Shown piece after piece: positions 16,234 through 25,347 of a DNA stretch of 64,000 bases (positions are counted from its first letter, which is position 1; every line of letters starts with the position of its first letter). The position numbers and the translations under genes are program-made. Source of the DNA: Nocardia aurea (GTDB lineage Bacteria; Actinomycetota; Actinomycetes; Mycobacteriales; Mycobacteriaceae); contig NZ_QCYJ01000172.1 of the NCBI RefSeq assembly GCF_003123685.1, positions 1 to 64,000 of the forward strand, given 5' to 3'. Below the pieces are notes generated by a model, which saw only the letters and a program-made list of their open reading frames with translations, searched no databases and was not told the origin of the DNA.

Positions 16234-17043
16234 ATGCGTATCGGATTCGTTGGCGCCGGGCGGATGGGCCGCCCGATGATCGAACGTCTGGCCAAGGCCG
16301 GGCATACCGTGCGCGCCGTCGGCCGGTCCGCCGAGACCAGGGCCGCGCTGGCCGAAACCGGCGCCGAACCGGTGGCGTCGGTGAGCGCGGCGGCCGCGGG
16401 AGCCGAGGCTCTCGTGGTGTGCGTCTTCACCGACGACCAGGTCCGTGAGGTCTGCCTCGGCGGATCGCTGCTGAGCGATCTGCCGCGCGGAGCGGTGCTG
16501 ATCGTGCACACCACGGGCAGTCCAGCCACCGTGGCCGCCATCGCCGAGGCCGCCGAACACTACGGTGTCGAGGTGGTGGACGCGCCCGTCAGCGGCGGGC
16601 CGCACAATATCGCCGCGGGCAAGCTGACGGTTTTCCTCGGTGGGTCCGAGGACGCGGTCGCCCGTGCGCGAGAGGTGGTGTGCGCCTACGCCGATCCGGC
16701 GGTGCACGTCGGCGCGCTGGGGTCGGGACAGCGGGTCAAACTCGTCAACAACGCGTTGTTCGCGGCGCAGATCGGCCTGGTCGCCGACGCGGTGCGGCTC
16801 GGCGAACAGCTCGGGCTCGACGAGGCGACACTGCTCTCGGCACTGCCGCACGCGAGCAGTAGCGGTCGCGCGCTGCTCAGCGTGGCGAGCAAGGGCGCGG
16901 TAACGCAGTTCATGGCATCGGTCGGTGAATTCCTCGGCAAGGATGTCGCCGTCGCCAGGGCGCTCGTCGCCGAACTCGGTGGCGACCTGGGAATTCTGGA
17001 GGCAGCCATCGACGCGGGAGTGCCCGCGCACGATCCGGCCTGA
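16234..17043 (+). CDS. 3-hydroxyisobutyrate dehydrogenase-like oxidoreductase (copy 2)
   Basis: This 269-residue relative of the preceding enzyme has GFVGAGRMGRPM at the N-terminus, DAPVSGGPHNI and the catalytic Lys in VKLVNNALF. The ATG at 16234 was preferred to an upstream TTG because GGGAG lies 9 nt before it and the protein then begins exactly at the Rossmann strand. It is the last gene of the rightward operon; a convergent ligase gene begins 36 bp beyond. Confidence 0.87.
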   Translation: MRIGFVGAGRMGRPMIERLAKAGHTVRAVGRSAETRAALAETGAEPVASVSAAAAGAEALVVCVFTDDQVREVCLGGSLLSDLPRGAVLIVHTTGSPATVAAIAEAAEHYGVEVVDAPVSGGPHNIAAGKLTVFLGGSEDAVARAREVVCAYADPAVHVGALGSGQRVKLVNNALFAAQIGLVADAVRLGEQLGLDEATLLSALPHASSSGRALLSVASKGAVTQFMASVGEFLGKDVAVARALVAELGGDLGILEAAIDAGVPAHDPA

Positions 17044-17079
17044 CCGCTCGGAAAGCCTTCTCGGGGCGCGGGTTCCGCT

Positions 17080-18636
17080 TCAGATGACGCGGGATTCGCG
17101 CCCTTCCCAGTAGCGTTCGCGCAGCAGTCGCTTGTACAGCTTCCCATTGGGATCGCGCGGCAGCTCGGTGACGAAATCGACCGTGCGCGGGCATTTGTAC
17201 GAGGCCAGTTCCCCGCGGCAGAACTCGATCAGTTCCGCGGCGAGCGCGTCGTCGGCCAGCGCCGGATCCACCGCCTGGACGACCGCTTTCACCGCCTCGC
17301 CCATCTCCTCGTCCGGTACGCCGATCACCGCGACGTCGGCGACGGCCCGATGGCCCGCCAGCACGTTCTCCGCTTCCTGCGGGTAGATGTTCACCCCGCC
17401 GGAGATGATCATGTGCGCCTTGCGGTCGGTGAGGTACAGGTAGCCGTCCTCGTCGAGGTAGCCCATATCGCCGATGGTGCGCCAGCCCTTCGGGTGGGCG
17501 GCGGCCGCGGTCGCGTCCGGATTGTTGTGGTACTCGAAGGGTCTGCCGCCGCCGAAATGGACGACGCCGACCACGCGCGGGCCCACCTCGTTGCCTTCGG
17601 CGTCGACGATATGGCATTCCTGCATGGGCTTGCCCACCGAACCGGGATGACTCAACCAGTCCTGCGCGCCGATGTAGGTGGTGCCGATATCCTCTGTGCC
17701 CGAGTAGTACTCGCTGATGATCGGTCCCCACCATTCGATCATCCGATGCTTGACCGCCACCGGACACGGCGCCGCCGAGTGCACGACGTCCACCAGACTC
17801 GAACGGTCGAAGCGGGCGCGGCGCTCGGCGGGCAGCCGCAGCATCCGCACGAACATCGTCGGCACCATCTGGGTGTGGGTGACGCGGTAGTTCTCGATCA
17901 GATCCAGGCATTGCGCCGGATCGAAGCGCTCCATCACCACGACGGTCGCGCCGAGACGTTGCCACGACATCGAGAACACCAGTGGCGCACCGTGATACAG
18001 CGGCGCCGGTGATAGGTACACGCCGTCGCCGGTGGCGCCGGAGATCAGCAGGCCGCGCGCGATCTGCACGGGCGCGGCGGTGGGATCGCCCAGTGGTGTG
18101 GCTGGCAGCTGTTTGCGCACACCCTTGGGACGGCCGGTGGTGCCCGAGGAGTAGAGCATCTCCCGGCCCTCGCACTCGTCCGCAAGCGGACCGGGCGCGG
18201 TGGCGGCGAGGATGTCGTCGTAACGCTCGAAACCCGGCAGGTCACCGTCGACGGTGACGCGTACCGGGATATCGGACAGATCCAGCCCGGCCACCACATC
18301 GGCCATGGCGGCGCTGGTCACCAACGCGGTCGCGCCGCTGTCGGCCAGGATGTACTGGACCTCGGCCGGGCGCAGATGACGGTTGACCGCAGTGTAGTAG
18401 AGCCCAGAACGCTGTGCGGCCCAGGCTACTTCGAGATAGGCGCGGGTGTTCTCCAGCAGGATGGCGATATGGCCGCCGACGCCGAGGCCACGTTCGCGCA
18501 GCGCCGTGGCGAATCGCAGCGAGCATTCCTCCAGTTGCGCGTAGGTGACCGTCTCGCCGCTGCTCGCCATGACGAGCGCGACCCGATCCGGGGATCGGGT
18601 CGCGTGCCACCCGAGCGTCGCTTCGGCATCACTCAT
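17080..18636 (-). CDS. Acyl-CoA synthetase (FadD-type, AMP-binding)
   Basis: The 518-residue ANL enzyme activates a carboxylic acid as an acyl-adenylate and then a CoA ester. The P-loop-like A3 motif LYSSGTTGRPKGV is near 167, the A5 motif is EYYSGTE, A8 is YLYLTDRKAHMIISGG and the terminal catalytic Lys is in PNGKLYKR. It is the last gene of a minus-strand operon P450, ferredoxin, ligase, 25 nt after the ferredoxin. It could activate the acid produced by that P450. Confidence 0.92.
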   Translation of the reverse strand: MSDAEATLGWHATRSPDRVALVMASSGETVTYAQLEECSLRFATALRERGLGVGGHIAILLENTRAYLEVAWAAQRSGLYYTAVNRHLRPAEVQYILADSGATALVTSAAMADVVAGLDLSDIPVRVTVDGDLPGFERYDDILAATAPGPLADECEGREMLYSSGTTGRPKGVRKQLPATPLGDPTAAPVQIARGLLISGATGDGVYLSPAPLYHGAPLVFSMSWQRLGATVVVMERFDPAQCLDLIENYRVTHTQMVPTMFVRMLRLPAERRARFDRSSLVDVVHSAAPCPVAVKHRMIEWWGPIISEYYSGTEDIGTTYIGAQDWLSHPGSVGKPMQECHIVDAEGNEVGPRVVGVVHFGGGRPFEYHNNPDATAAAAHPKGWRTIGDMGYLDEDGYLYLTDRKAHMIISGGVNIYPQEAENVLAGHRAVADVAVIGVPDEEMGEAVKAVVQAVDPALADDALAAELIEFCRGELASYKCPRTVDFVTELPRDPNGKLYKRLLRERYWEGRESRVI

Positions 18637-18661
18637 GCCCGGCCGCTCGATTCCTCTGTGT

Positions 18662-18850
18662 TCATTCTTCGACGATCGCCCGTTCGGGACAGTTCTGCAC
18701 GGCCTCGCGGACCTTGTCCTCGTGTTCGGCGGGGATCTCGTCGACGAGCACCTCGGCGTAGCCGTCGTCGTTGATGGCGAACACCTCGTCGCACAGCACC
18801 ATGCAGATGCCGTGTCCGCGACAGCGTTCGTCGTCGATGGAGACCTTCAT
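18662..18850 (-). CDS. Ferredoxin, CxxHxxC type, P450 partner
   Basis: The 62-residue ferredoxin carries Cys10, His13, Cys16 and Cys54 (CRGHGIC ... CPERA), the same His-for-Cys arrangement as the ferredoxin at 10531 and the usual P450 donor type. Its ATG overlaps the stop of the upstream P450 by 4 nt, so the two are translationally coupled. There is an extra Cys at position 20. No reductase is nearby. Confidence 0.9.
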   Translation of the reverse strand: MKVSIDDERCRGHGICMVLCDEVFAINDDGYAEVLVDEIPAEHEDKVREAVQNCPERAIVEE

Positions 18851-20145
18851 CGCGCTTCGGCCTCGGCGACGTCGATGTCGAGGTACAGCTCGTTGAGTCC
18901 ACGCAGGATGAACGTGGGCAGGTAGGAGAAGGTGCGGGCGTCGGCCGGGCCGTGCCTGTTCTCGTTGATCCGCAGATCGGCGGTGCGCTGCAGCAGACGC
19001 TCGATGGCGACGCGCGCCTCGGCGCGGGCCAGCGGAGCGCCGGGGCAGCTGTGCACACCGCGACCGAAGGCGACGTGGGCTCGAGCGTTGGAGCGGGCCG
19101 GGTCGAAGGTCGTCGGATCGTCGAAGCGGCGCGGATCGCGGTTGGCGGCGGCGTTGATCACCATCACGACGCTGCCCTGCGACACCTCGGCCCCGCCGAC
19201 CTCGGTATCCACCTTGGCCAGTCGGAAGTCGCCCTTGACCGGGCTCTCCATCCGCAGCGACTCCTCGATGAAGTTCTGGATGCGGCTGGTGTCCTCGCGC
19301 AGGTACTGCTGGATGTCGGGGCGTTCGGCCAGCGTACGCAGCGCCGAGCTGAGCAGGCGGACGGTGGTCTCCTGCCCCGCCGAGAAGAGGTTGGCCGCCA
19401 CCCGCACCACATCCATGACCTCGGGCGTGCTGCCGTCGGGGAAGGTCGCGGTCGCCATGCTGGTCAGCACATCGTTGCGCGGATTGGCCCGGCGGTCGTC
19501 GATGTAGCCCGAGAACTTCGTGTAGAGGAATTCGATCGGGGCATGCTGCAGGTCCTCACCGTCGGTGCTGCCGACCGCGCCGCGCGAATGCTTCTCGCGC
19601 TGCAACTTGTTGAGGAATTCCTCCTGGTCGTCGGCGGGCACGCCGAGCAGATCGGCGATCACGTAGAGGGTGAACGGCCCCGCGAAATCGCGGATGATGT
19701 CGGCGTCTTCCATCACGAGGAACTCGTCGAGCAACCGGTCGGCGATCGACCACATCGCCTCTTCGTTCTCCTTGAGGCGCTTGGGGGTGATCAGACGCAT
19801 CAGCACGGCGCGGTGCCCGGTGTGCATCGGCGGATCCATCGTCGGCAGCTGGTCGCTCATGGGCAGCTTGTCGCGATGTTCGGCGATCAGCGCGTCGACA
19901 TCCTCGACGCCCTCGAGCGAGACCGGGAAGCCGGGGAAGGGGCCGGTGACCGAGATGCAGGAGGAGAAACGCTCGACGTCGTTGTAGACCTCGAGCGCTT
20001 CCTCGTAGCCTGTCACCATCGTCACGTCGTGATGGTTCTCCTTGGTGACCGGACACACCTCGCGCAGCGAGTCGAAGTACGGGTACGGATCATCGACCAG
20101 CTCCTGTCCGAGGAAGAAGTCCAGATCCTGGAAGTTTTTCACCAC
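18847..20145 (-). CDS. Cytochrome P450 monooxygenase
   Basis: The 432-residue P450 has heme Cys in FGRGVHSCPGAPLAR, I-helix AGQETTVR and K-helix EESLRME. The GTG at 20145 was chosen: it follows AAGGGAA by about 8 nt and yields VVKNFQDLDFFLGQELVDDPYPYF, a normal CYP N-terminus; the frame remains open to 20301 without CYP-like sequence. The second GTG, one codon on, is equally possible. It heads the operon with ferredoxin and ligase. The shared operator at 20212-20250 lies upstream. Confidence 0.9.
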   Translation of the reverse strand: MVKNFQDLDFFLGQELVDDPYPYFDSLREVCPVTKENHHDVTMVTGYEEALEVYNDVERFSSCISVTGPFPGFPVSLEGVEDVDALIAEHRDKLPMSDQLPTMDPPMHTGHRAVLMRLITPKRLKENEEAMWSIADRLLDEFLVMEDADIIRDFAGPFTLYVIADLLGVPADDQEEFLNKLQREKHSRGAVGSTDGEDLQHAPIEFLYTKFSGYIDDRRANPRNDVLTSMATATFPDGSTPEVMDVVRVAANLFSAGQETTVRLLSSALRTLAERPDIQQYLREDTSRIQNFIEESLRMESPVKGDFRLAKVDTEVGGAEVSQGSVVMVINAAANRDPRRFDDPTTFDPARSNARAHVAFGRGVHSCPGAPLARAEARVAIERLLQRTADLRINENRHGPADARTFSYLPTFILRGLNELYLDIDVAEAEAR

Positions 20146-20211
20146 TCGACGGTTCCCTTCGATGCTCCGGCGAGCGCACGGGGCTGACGCTGCCAGTTGA
20201 CTTCCATGATT

Positions 20212-20250
20212 GAGAATAAGGCTCTCATCTGTGAATATGAGATTTCCATA
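20212..20250. promoter_or_regulatory. Third copy of the ATGGAAAT...GAGA operator, minus orientation
   Basis: Read on the minus strand, TATGGAAAT begins at 20250, followed after 15 nt by GAGAGCCTTATTCTC. This matches the order and nearly the spacing of the elements at 9468-9507 and 37873-37912. It lies between the divergent P450 (-) and acyl-CoA dehydrogenase (+) operons and could control both. Confidence 0.55.
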
Positions 20251-20284
20251 TTCATAGCTCCGCGTCAACCAGAGGACCGCCATC

Positions 20285-21424
20285 ATGCCCAATGACCCCA
20301 CCGCGGATCAGCGGTTTTTCCAGTCGACCACCCGGGACTTCCTCACCGACACCGTGCCGATCGGCACCGTGCGCGCGCTGGGCGACTCCGGCACCGGATT
20401 CGACCGCGACTGGTGGCAGCGCGGGTGCGAACTCGGCTGGACGTCGATGCTCATCCCCGAAAGTCTCGGCGGCGGAACGGTATCCGGTTACGCCATGACC
20501 GAACTCGGCCTGGTCGCCGAGGAACTGGGCCGCGCTGTCGCGCCCGGCCCGTTCGTCACCACCAACGCCGTACTCGCCGGACTGGTTCCCGCCGCGGACC
20601 GGTTCGCCGAGACCCTCACCGCCGTGCAGAGCGGTGAGACCGTCGTGGCGTGGGCGGTATACGAACCGAACCGCGGTTTCGAGGCGCTCTCCGGCACGGT
20701 GACCGGCACCCGCGCCGAACCGAACGGCGACGGCTACCGGCTCACCGGCGTCAAGGACCGGGTCGAGGCGGGCGATCAGGCGGATCTGTTCCTCGTCACC
20801 GCCGAGAGCGAGCAGGGCCCGATCCAGCTGCTGGTACGCGCCGACGCCCCCGGCGTGACGGTCACCCCCGCGTGGACCCTGGACCTGGTGCGCCGCACCG
20901 CGCAGGTGTCGTTCGAGAATGTCGAGGTCGCGGCGGACGCCGTGGTCAACGTCGGCGCCGAGGCCGCCGATTCGATCAGGACCCAGGCGCTCACCGCCGC
21001 GGTGTTGACGGCGACCGAGACGGTCGGCGCGACCGGCCCCGCCTTCGACTCCACGCTGGAATGGCTCACCGATCGCTACACCTTCGGCAGGCCGCTGGCG
21101 TCCTACCAGGCGCTCAAGCACCGCATGGCCGACAACAAGACCTGGCTCGAAGCCTGCAAGGCGACCGTGGCCGCGGCCGCCGCGGCGTGGGACGAGGACG
21201 CGGCGGGCGCGGCCGAGACCGTCAGCATCGCGAAATCGTTCGCGGGCGCGAAGGCGACCGTGATCGCCCAGGACTGCGTGCAGTTGCACGGCGGCATCGG
21301 CGTCACCTGGGAACACGACCTGCACCTCTACCTGCGTCGGGTGACCCTCGGCCGCACCCTGTACGGCACCCCGGAAGAGCACCGGCGCCACATCACCGAC
21401 CTGCTCGACACCGCGGCAGCCTGA
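20285..21424 (+). CDS. Acyl-CoA dehydrogenase, partner subunit lacking the catalytic Glu motif
   Basis: The 379-residue FAD-dependent ACAD-fold protein has conserved DRYTFGRPLASYQALKH and QLHGGIGVTWEHD. Its C-terminal segment reads LYLRRVTLGRTLYGTPEEH, without the EGT/GGxxEMxR motif, so it probably needs a partner. The next gene is a second ACAD with that motif, the arrangement seen in mycobacterial alpha2beta2 FadE pairs that oxidise steroid side-chain CoAs. The ATG is preceded by AGAGGA. It is the first gene of the 20285-25347 operon. Confidence 0.88.
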   Translation: MPNDPTADQRFFQSTTRDFLTDTVPIGTVRALGDSGTGFDRDWWQRGCELGWTSMLIPESLGGGTVSGYAMTELGLVAEELGRAVAPGPFVTTNAVLAGLVPAADRFAETLTAVQSGETVVAWAVYEPNRGFEALSGTVTGTRAEPNGDGYRLTGVKDRVEAGDQADLFLVTAESEQGPIQLLVRADAPGVTVTPAWTLDLVRRTAQVSFENVEVAADAVVNVGAEAADSIRTQALTAAVLTATETVGATGPAFDSTLEWLTDRYTFGRPLASYQALKHRMADNKTWLEACKATVAAAAAAWDEDAAGAAETVSIAKSFAGAKATVIAQDCVQLHGGIGVTWEHDLHLYLRRVTLGRTLYGTPEEHRRHITDLLDTAAA

Positions 21425-21457
21425 GTCGCACCGAATCTCCAGGAAGGCACGTCACCA

Positions 21458-22687
21458 ATGACCACCGAGCTCGAATCCGTCGCCGATTTCCGCGAACGCG
21501 CGCGAATCTGGTTGCGCGACAACATGCCGACCGCCCCGTCGACGGAACTCAAACCCGATTCCGACGAGGCGTGGCAACGCGCGCGTCAGTTGCAGCGCAT
21601 CCTCTTCGACGGCGGTTTCGCCGGCATCTGCTACCCCGCCGAATACGGCGGCCGCGGACTGACCCCGGCACACCAGCGCGCCTTCAACAAGGAATCGGCG
21701 GGCTACGAGATGCCGCTGCTGCTCAATGTCCCGACCCTGTCCATCTGCGCGGCGACGCTGGCCGAACTGGGCACCGACGAGCAGAAGCGCGCACACCTGC
21801 CCGCCGTGCTCAAGGGTGACGAAGTCCTGGTCCAGTTCCTGTCCGAGCCCAACGGCGGATCCGATCTCGCGGGCCTGACCACCCGCGCGGAACGCGACGG
21901 CGAGCGCTGGATCCTCAACGGCTCCAAGATCTGGAGTTCGGGCGCCTACGCCGCCGACTACGGCCTGTGCCTGGCCCGCACCAACTGGGACGTGCCCAAG
22001 CATCGCGGCCTGACGCTGTTCATCGTTCCCGTGCACGCGCCCGGTGTGACCGTGCAGCGGATCAAGCAGGTCACCGGTTCGACCGAGTTCTGCCAGGAAT
22101 TCTTCGACGATGTCGCGCTGCCCGCCGAAGCGGTGCTCGGCGAGGTCGACGCGGGCTGGGAAGCGGCGTCGCGGCTGCTCAACCACGAGCGCGCGGCGCT
22201 GGGCGGCACTTCCCCCTACATCAGCGGCCACACCGTGCACATGGGCGCCGAGACGATCTCGCTGGTCCAGGTGGCGAAGGCGACCGGTCAGTGGGAGGAC
22301 TCGCGCGTGCGCGAGGACATCGGCGAGGCGCGTGCCATGCGGGTGGTACGCGATCAGCTCATCGCCCACGTCACGAAATCGATCATGAGCGGCGCCCTTC
22401 CGCCCGCGGCGGGTTCGATCACCCGGCTGTTCAGCGCCGAAACCGAATGGATGCAAACGGATATGCGGGTGCGCATCGCGGGTTCGGTCGCGGCGACCCA
22501 GGCGCCCGGCGATCCGGTCAACAGCGAGAAGATCGGGCTGGACTACCTGTTCCGCAACGCGTGGAGCCTGGCGGGCGGCAGTACCGAGATGGCGCGCAAC
22601 ATCATCAGCGAACGGGTGCTCGGCATGCCGCGCGAATACGCCGCCGACCGCGACGTCCCGTTCAACCAGGTCAAGCGCGGCCGATGA
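21458..22687 (+). CDS. Acyl-CoA dehydrogenase, partner subunit
   Basis: The 409-residue ACAD has the FAD/substrate motif QFLSEPNGGSDLAGLTTRA near 125, ILNGSKIWSSGAY and the C-terminal WSLAGGSTEMARNIISERVLG. It should dehydrogenate an acyl-CoA at C2-C3 together with the preceding subunit. AGGAAGG precedes the ATG by about 9 nt. The adjacent pair, each with half of the usual active-site features, predicts a heterotetramer. Confidence 0.9.
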   Translation: MTTELESVADFRERARIWLRDNMPTAPSTELKPDSDEAWQRARQLQRILFDGGFAGICYPAEYGGRGLTPAHQRAFNKESAGYEMPLLLNVPTLSICAATLAELGTDEQKRAHLPAVLKGDEVLVQFLSEPNGGSDLAGLTTRAERDGERWILNGSKIWSSGAYAADYGLCLARTNWDVPKHRGLTLFIVPVHAPGVTVQRIKQVTGSTEFCQEFFDDVALPAEAVLGEVDAGWEAASRLLNHERAALGGTSPYISGHTVHMGAETISLVQVAKATGQWEDSRVREDIGEARAMRVVRDQLIAHVTKSIMSGALPPAAGSITRLFSAETEWMQTDMRVRIAGSVAATQAPGDPVNSEKIGLDYLFRNAWSLAGGSTEMARNIISERVLGMPREYAADRDVPFNQVKRGR

Positions 22688-22726
22688 GCCGAACCCACCT
22701 GTACCGAACCCACCGATAGGGAGTCG

Positions 22727-23638
22727 ATGCGATTCATATTCCATTATCCGGAAACAGCCGGATACGAGGGCAGCCTGCTCGACGCGGGTCCGCTGCCCGA
22801 GGTCGCGGCGGCGGCCGAGCGGCACGGGTTCGACGGTTTCTCCCTCAGTGAGCATCCCGCCCCCGGCGCCAAATGGCTGGCCTCGGGCGGTCATCAGACC
22901 CTCGATCCGTTCATCGCCCTCGCCTTCGTGGCGGCCGCGACCGAGCGGCTGCGGCTGATCACCTATCTGACAGTCGCGCCCTACCGCAATCCGATGCTGC
23001 TGGCCAAAACCGCCGCCTCCCTGGACATCCTGTCGGGCGGACGGGTCACCGTCGGTATGGGCACCGGCTACCAGAAGAGCGAATTCCACGCCCTCGGTGT
23101 GGATTTCGACGAACGCAACGTCCTGTTCGACGAAGCGCTGGATGTGCTGCCCCAGCATTGGAGCGGTGAGCCGTTCAGCTACACCGGCACCCATTTCAGC
23201 GCACGCGACGTGGTGGCACGGCCGCGCCCGATCCAGCAGCCGATCCCGCTGTGGATCGGCGGAAACTCGGCGTTGAGCCGTCGCCGGGTGGCCCAGCGGG
23301 CCCAGGGCTGGATCCCGATGAGCGGCGGCGCGGAACTGTCCACGACAGCGCGGACGCCGTCGCTGGGGCCGGTACCGGAGTTGGCGCGCAAGATCGCCGA
23401 GATCAGGGAACAGGCGCAGGCTGCGGGACGCACCGAACACATCGATGTCGTGTACTCCTACAGCGGCGAGGGCATCACGAAACCGACCGTCGACGCCCAG
23501 CGCCATACCGACGCGTTGGCCGAACTGGCCCAGGCCGGGGTGGACTGGATCGTCATCTCCAGCCGGACCCGCGAACAGGCCGAGACGATGGACTTCATCG
23601 AAGGTTTCGGCACCACCTATCTGACGGCGGCCCGCTGA
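22727..23638 (+). CDS. LLM-class (luciferase-like, F420-type) oxidoreductase
   Basis: The 303-residue TIM-barrel flavin/F420-dependent oxidoreductase shows FDGFSLSEHPAP near 35, LTYLTVAPYRNP and GRVTVGMGTGYQKSEF, then PIPLWIGGNS. In mycolic-acid actinobacteria such proteins use F420 or FMN to reduce or oxidise diverse substrates. TAGGGAG precedes the ATG. The stop overlaps the next start by one base. The substrate is unknown. Confidence 0.85.
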   Translation: MRFIFHYPETAGYEGSLLDAGPLPEVAAAAERHGFDGFSLSEHPAPGAKWLASGGHQTLDPFIALAFVAAATERLRLITYLTVAPYRNPMLLAKTAASLDILSGGRVTVGMGTGYQKSEFHALGVDFDERNVLFDEALDVLPQHWSGEPFSYTGTHFSARDVVARPRPIQQPIPLWIGGNSALSRRRVAQRAQGWIPMSGGAELSTTARTPSLGPVPELARKIAEIREQAQAAGRTEHIDVVYSYSGEGITKPTVDAQRHTDALAELAQAGVDWIVISSRTREQAETMDFIEGFGTTYLTAAR

Positions 23639-24504
23639 TGGGCTGGTTCGAAGAACGCGCGGGCCTGCACGCCACGGTCGCCGTGGTCACCGGCGGCGCG
23701 GGCGGACTGGGCCAGGCGGTCGTCACCGACCTGGCCGCCAACGGCGTGCGGGTCGCGGTACTCGACGCCGACGCCGACGCCGCGGCGGCACTGGGACGAC
23801 TGGCGGCCGAACGCGGCCACGACGTCCTGATCGAGGTCGGCGACGCCAGGAATCCCGATGTGCTCGCCGCGCTGTTCGACGCCGTCGACGCCCGCTGGGG
23901 ACGCCTGGACACCCTGGTCAACGTGGTCGGCGGCACCTTCCGCGCCCCGTTCACCGAAACCAACGCCAAAGGCTGGGACGCGGTCATCCGCACCAACCTG
24001 GGCCATGTGCTGCACGCGTGCTCACTGGCGGTGCCCCGCATGCGCGCGGGCGGACGCGGCGGCAGCATCGTGAACATCACCACGATCGAAGCCCACCGCG
24101 CCGCACCGGGTTTCGCGGTCTACTCCGCGGCCAAGGCGGCGGTGGAACAGTTCGCCCGCACCCTTGCCGTGGAAGTCGCGCCGGACGGGATCCGGGTCAA
24201 CAATGTCGCGCCGGACTACGTGCCGACGCCGAATCTGACGCGGTTCAGCCACGCCGACGGCGCGCTCGACGATCCGGTCGGGGTCAAGGTCGCCATCCCG
24301 ATGGGCCGGGTCGGCCACGTCACCGACATCTCGAACAGCGTGGTGTTCCTGGCCTCGGCGCTCTCGTCCTACATCACCGGATCCACGCTGCATCCCGACG
24401 GCGGCACCAGCGCGTCGGCGGGCTGGTTCAACTGGCCCGGCCAGGGCTGGGCCAACCACGCCCCGCTCGAGGTGCTCCGCGGGGCCACCGAGGCGGCGCG
24501 TTGA
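23638..24504 (+). CDS. Short-chain dehydrogenase/reductase
   Basis: In this 288-residue SDR the cofactor motif is TGGAGGLG near 18, followed by NVVGG, the Ser-Tyr-Lys region NITTIEAHRAA and YSAAK, and GSTLHPDGGTSASAG at the C-terminus. The catalytic Ser position reads Thr in ITTIEA, which is unusual but tolerated in some SDRs. The start overlaps the LLM gene stop (TGATG). The C-terminal ~25 residues after the usual SDR end (WFNWPGQGWANHAP) are longer than normal. Confidence 0.87.
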   Translation: MGWFEERAGLHATVAVVTGGAGGLGQAVVTDLAANGVRVAVLDADADAAAALGRLAAERGHDVLIEVGDARNPDVLAALFDAVDARWGRLDTLVNVVGGTFRAPFTETNAKGWDAVIRTNLGHVLHACSLAVPRMRAGGRGGSIVNITTIEAHRAAPGFAVYSAAKAAVEQFARTLAVEVAPDGIRVNNVAPDYVPTPNLTRFSHADGALDDPVGVKVAIPMGRVGHVTDISNSVVFLASALSSYITGSTLHPDGGTSASAGWFNWPGQGWANHAPLEVLRGATEAAR

Positions 24505-24576
24505 TGGACGCCGCGAGGTCGCAGGCCGGAGTCGGATCGGATACGACGCGATGTGATCGCCGATGAGGAGCCACTG

Positions 24577-25347
24577 ATGGGATACGCGGACGGTGTTTTC
24601 GATCTGACCGATCAGGTCGTGCTGATCACCGGCGGCAGCCGCGGGCTCGGGCGCGAGATGGCTTTCGCCGTGGCGCACTGCGGTGCCGATGTGATCATCG
24701 CGAGCCGTAACCACGACTCGTGCGTGGCGACCGCCGAGGAGATCAGGGAAGCCACCGGCCGCGATGCACTGCCCTACGCGGTGCATGTCGGCCGGTGGAA
24801 CGAACTCGACGGTCTGGTCGATGCCGCCTACGAACGGTTCGGCAAGATCGACACGCTGATCAACAACGCCGGAATGCAGCCGACCTACGACTCGCTCACC
24901 TCGGTCAGCGAGAAGTTGTTCGACTCGGTACTGAACCTCAACCTCAAGGGGCCGTTCCGATTGGCGGCGCTGGTCGGCGAGAAGATGGTGCAGGCGGGGC
25001 GCGGGTCGATCATCAACGTCAGTTCCACGGGGTCGATTCGCCCGACGCCGTGGATCGTCCCGTACGCGGCGGCCAAGGCCGGGCTCAACGCGATGACCGA
25101 GGGTCTGGCACTCGCCTTCGGGCCGAACGTACGGGTCAACACCCTGATGGCGGGCCCGTATCTGACCGATGTCAGCAAAGCGTGGGGCCTGGAATCGCTG
25201 GAGCCCGCGCGCAACCCCTTCGCCGCGCACGCGTTGCGCCGCGCGGGCCGACCCGACGAAATCATCGGGGCCGCGCTGTTCCTCGCCTCCGACGCGTCCA
25301 GCTACACCACGGGGTCGATTCTACGATCCGACGGCGGTATCCCCTGA
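24577..25347 (+). CDS. Short-chain dehydrogenase/reductase
   Basis: The 256-residue classical SDR has TGGSRGLG near 19, NNAGMQ near 95, NVSSTGS and YAAAK, ending GSILRSDGGIP. The ATG at 24577 has GAGGAG 7 nt upstream and is preferred to an upstream ATC/ATG frame that adds only nine residues. It is the last gene of the ACAD operon. Its stop abuts the stop of the convergent TetR gene with no gap, an extreme packing. Confidence 0.88.
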   Translation: MGYADGVFDLTDQVVLITGGSRGLGREMAFAVAHCGADVIIASRNHDSCVATAEEIREATGRDALPYAVHVGRWNELDGLVDAAYERFGKIDTLINNAGMQPTYDSLTSVSEKLFDSVLNLNLKGPFRLAALVGEKMVQAGRGSIINVSSTGSIRPTPWIVPYAAAKAGLNAMTEGLALAFGPNVRVNTLMAGPYLTDVSKAWGLESLEPARNPFAAHALRRAGRPDEIIGAALFLASDASSYTTGSILRSDGGIP

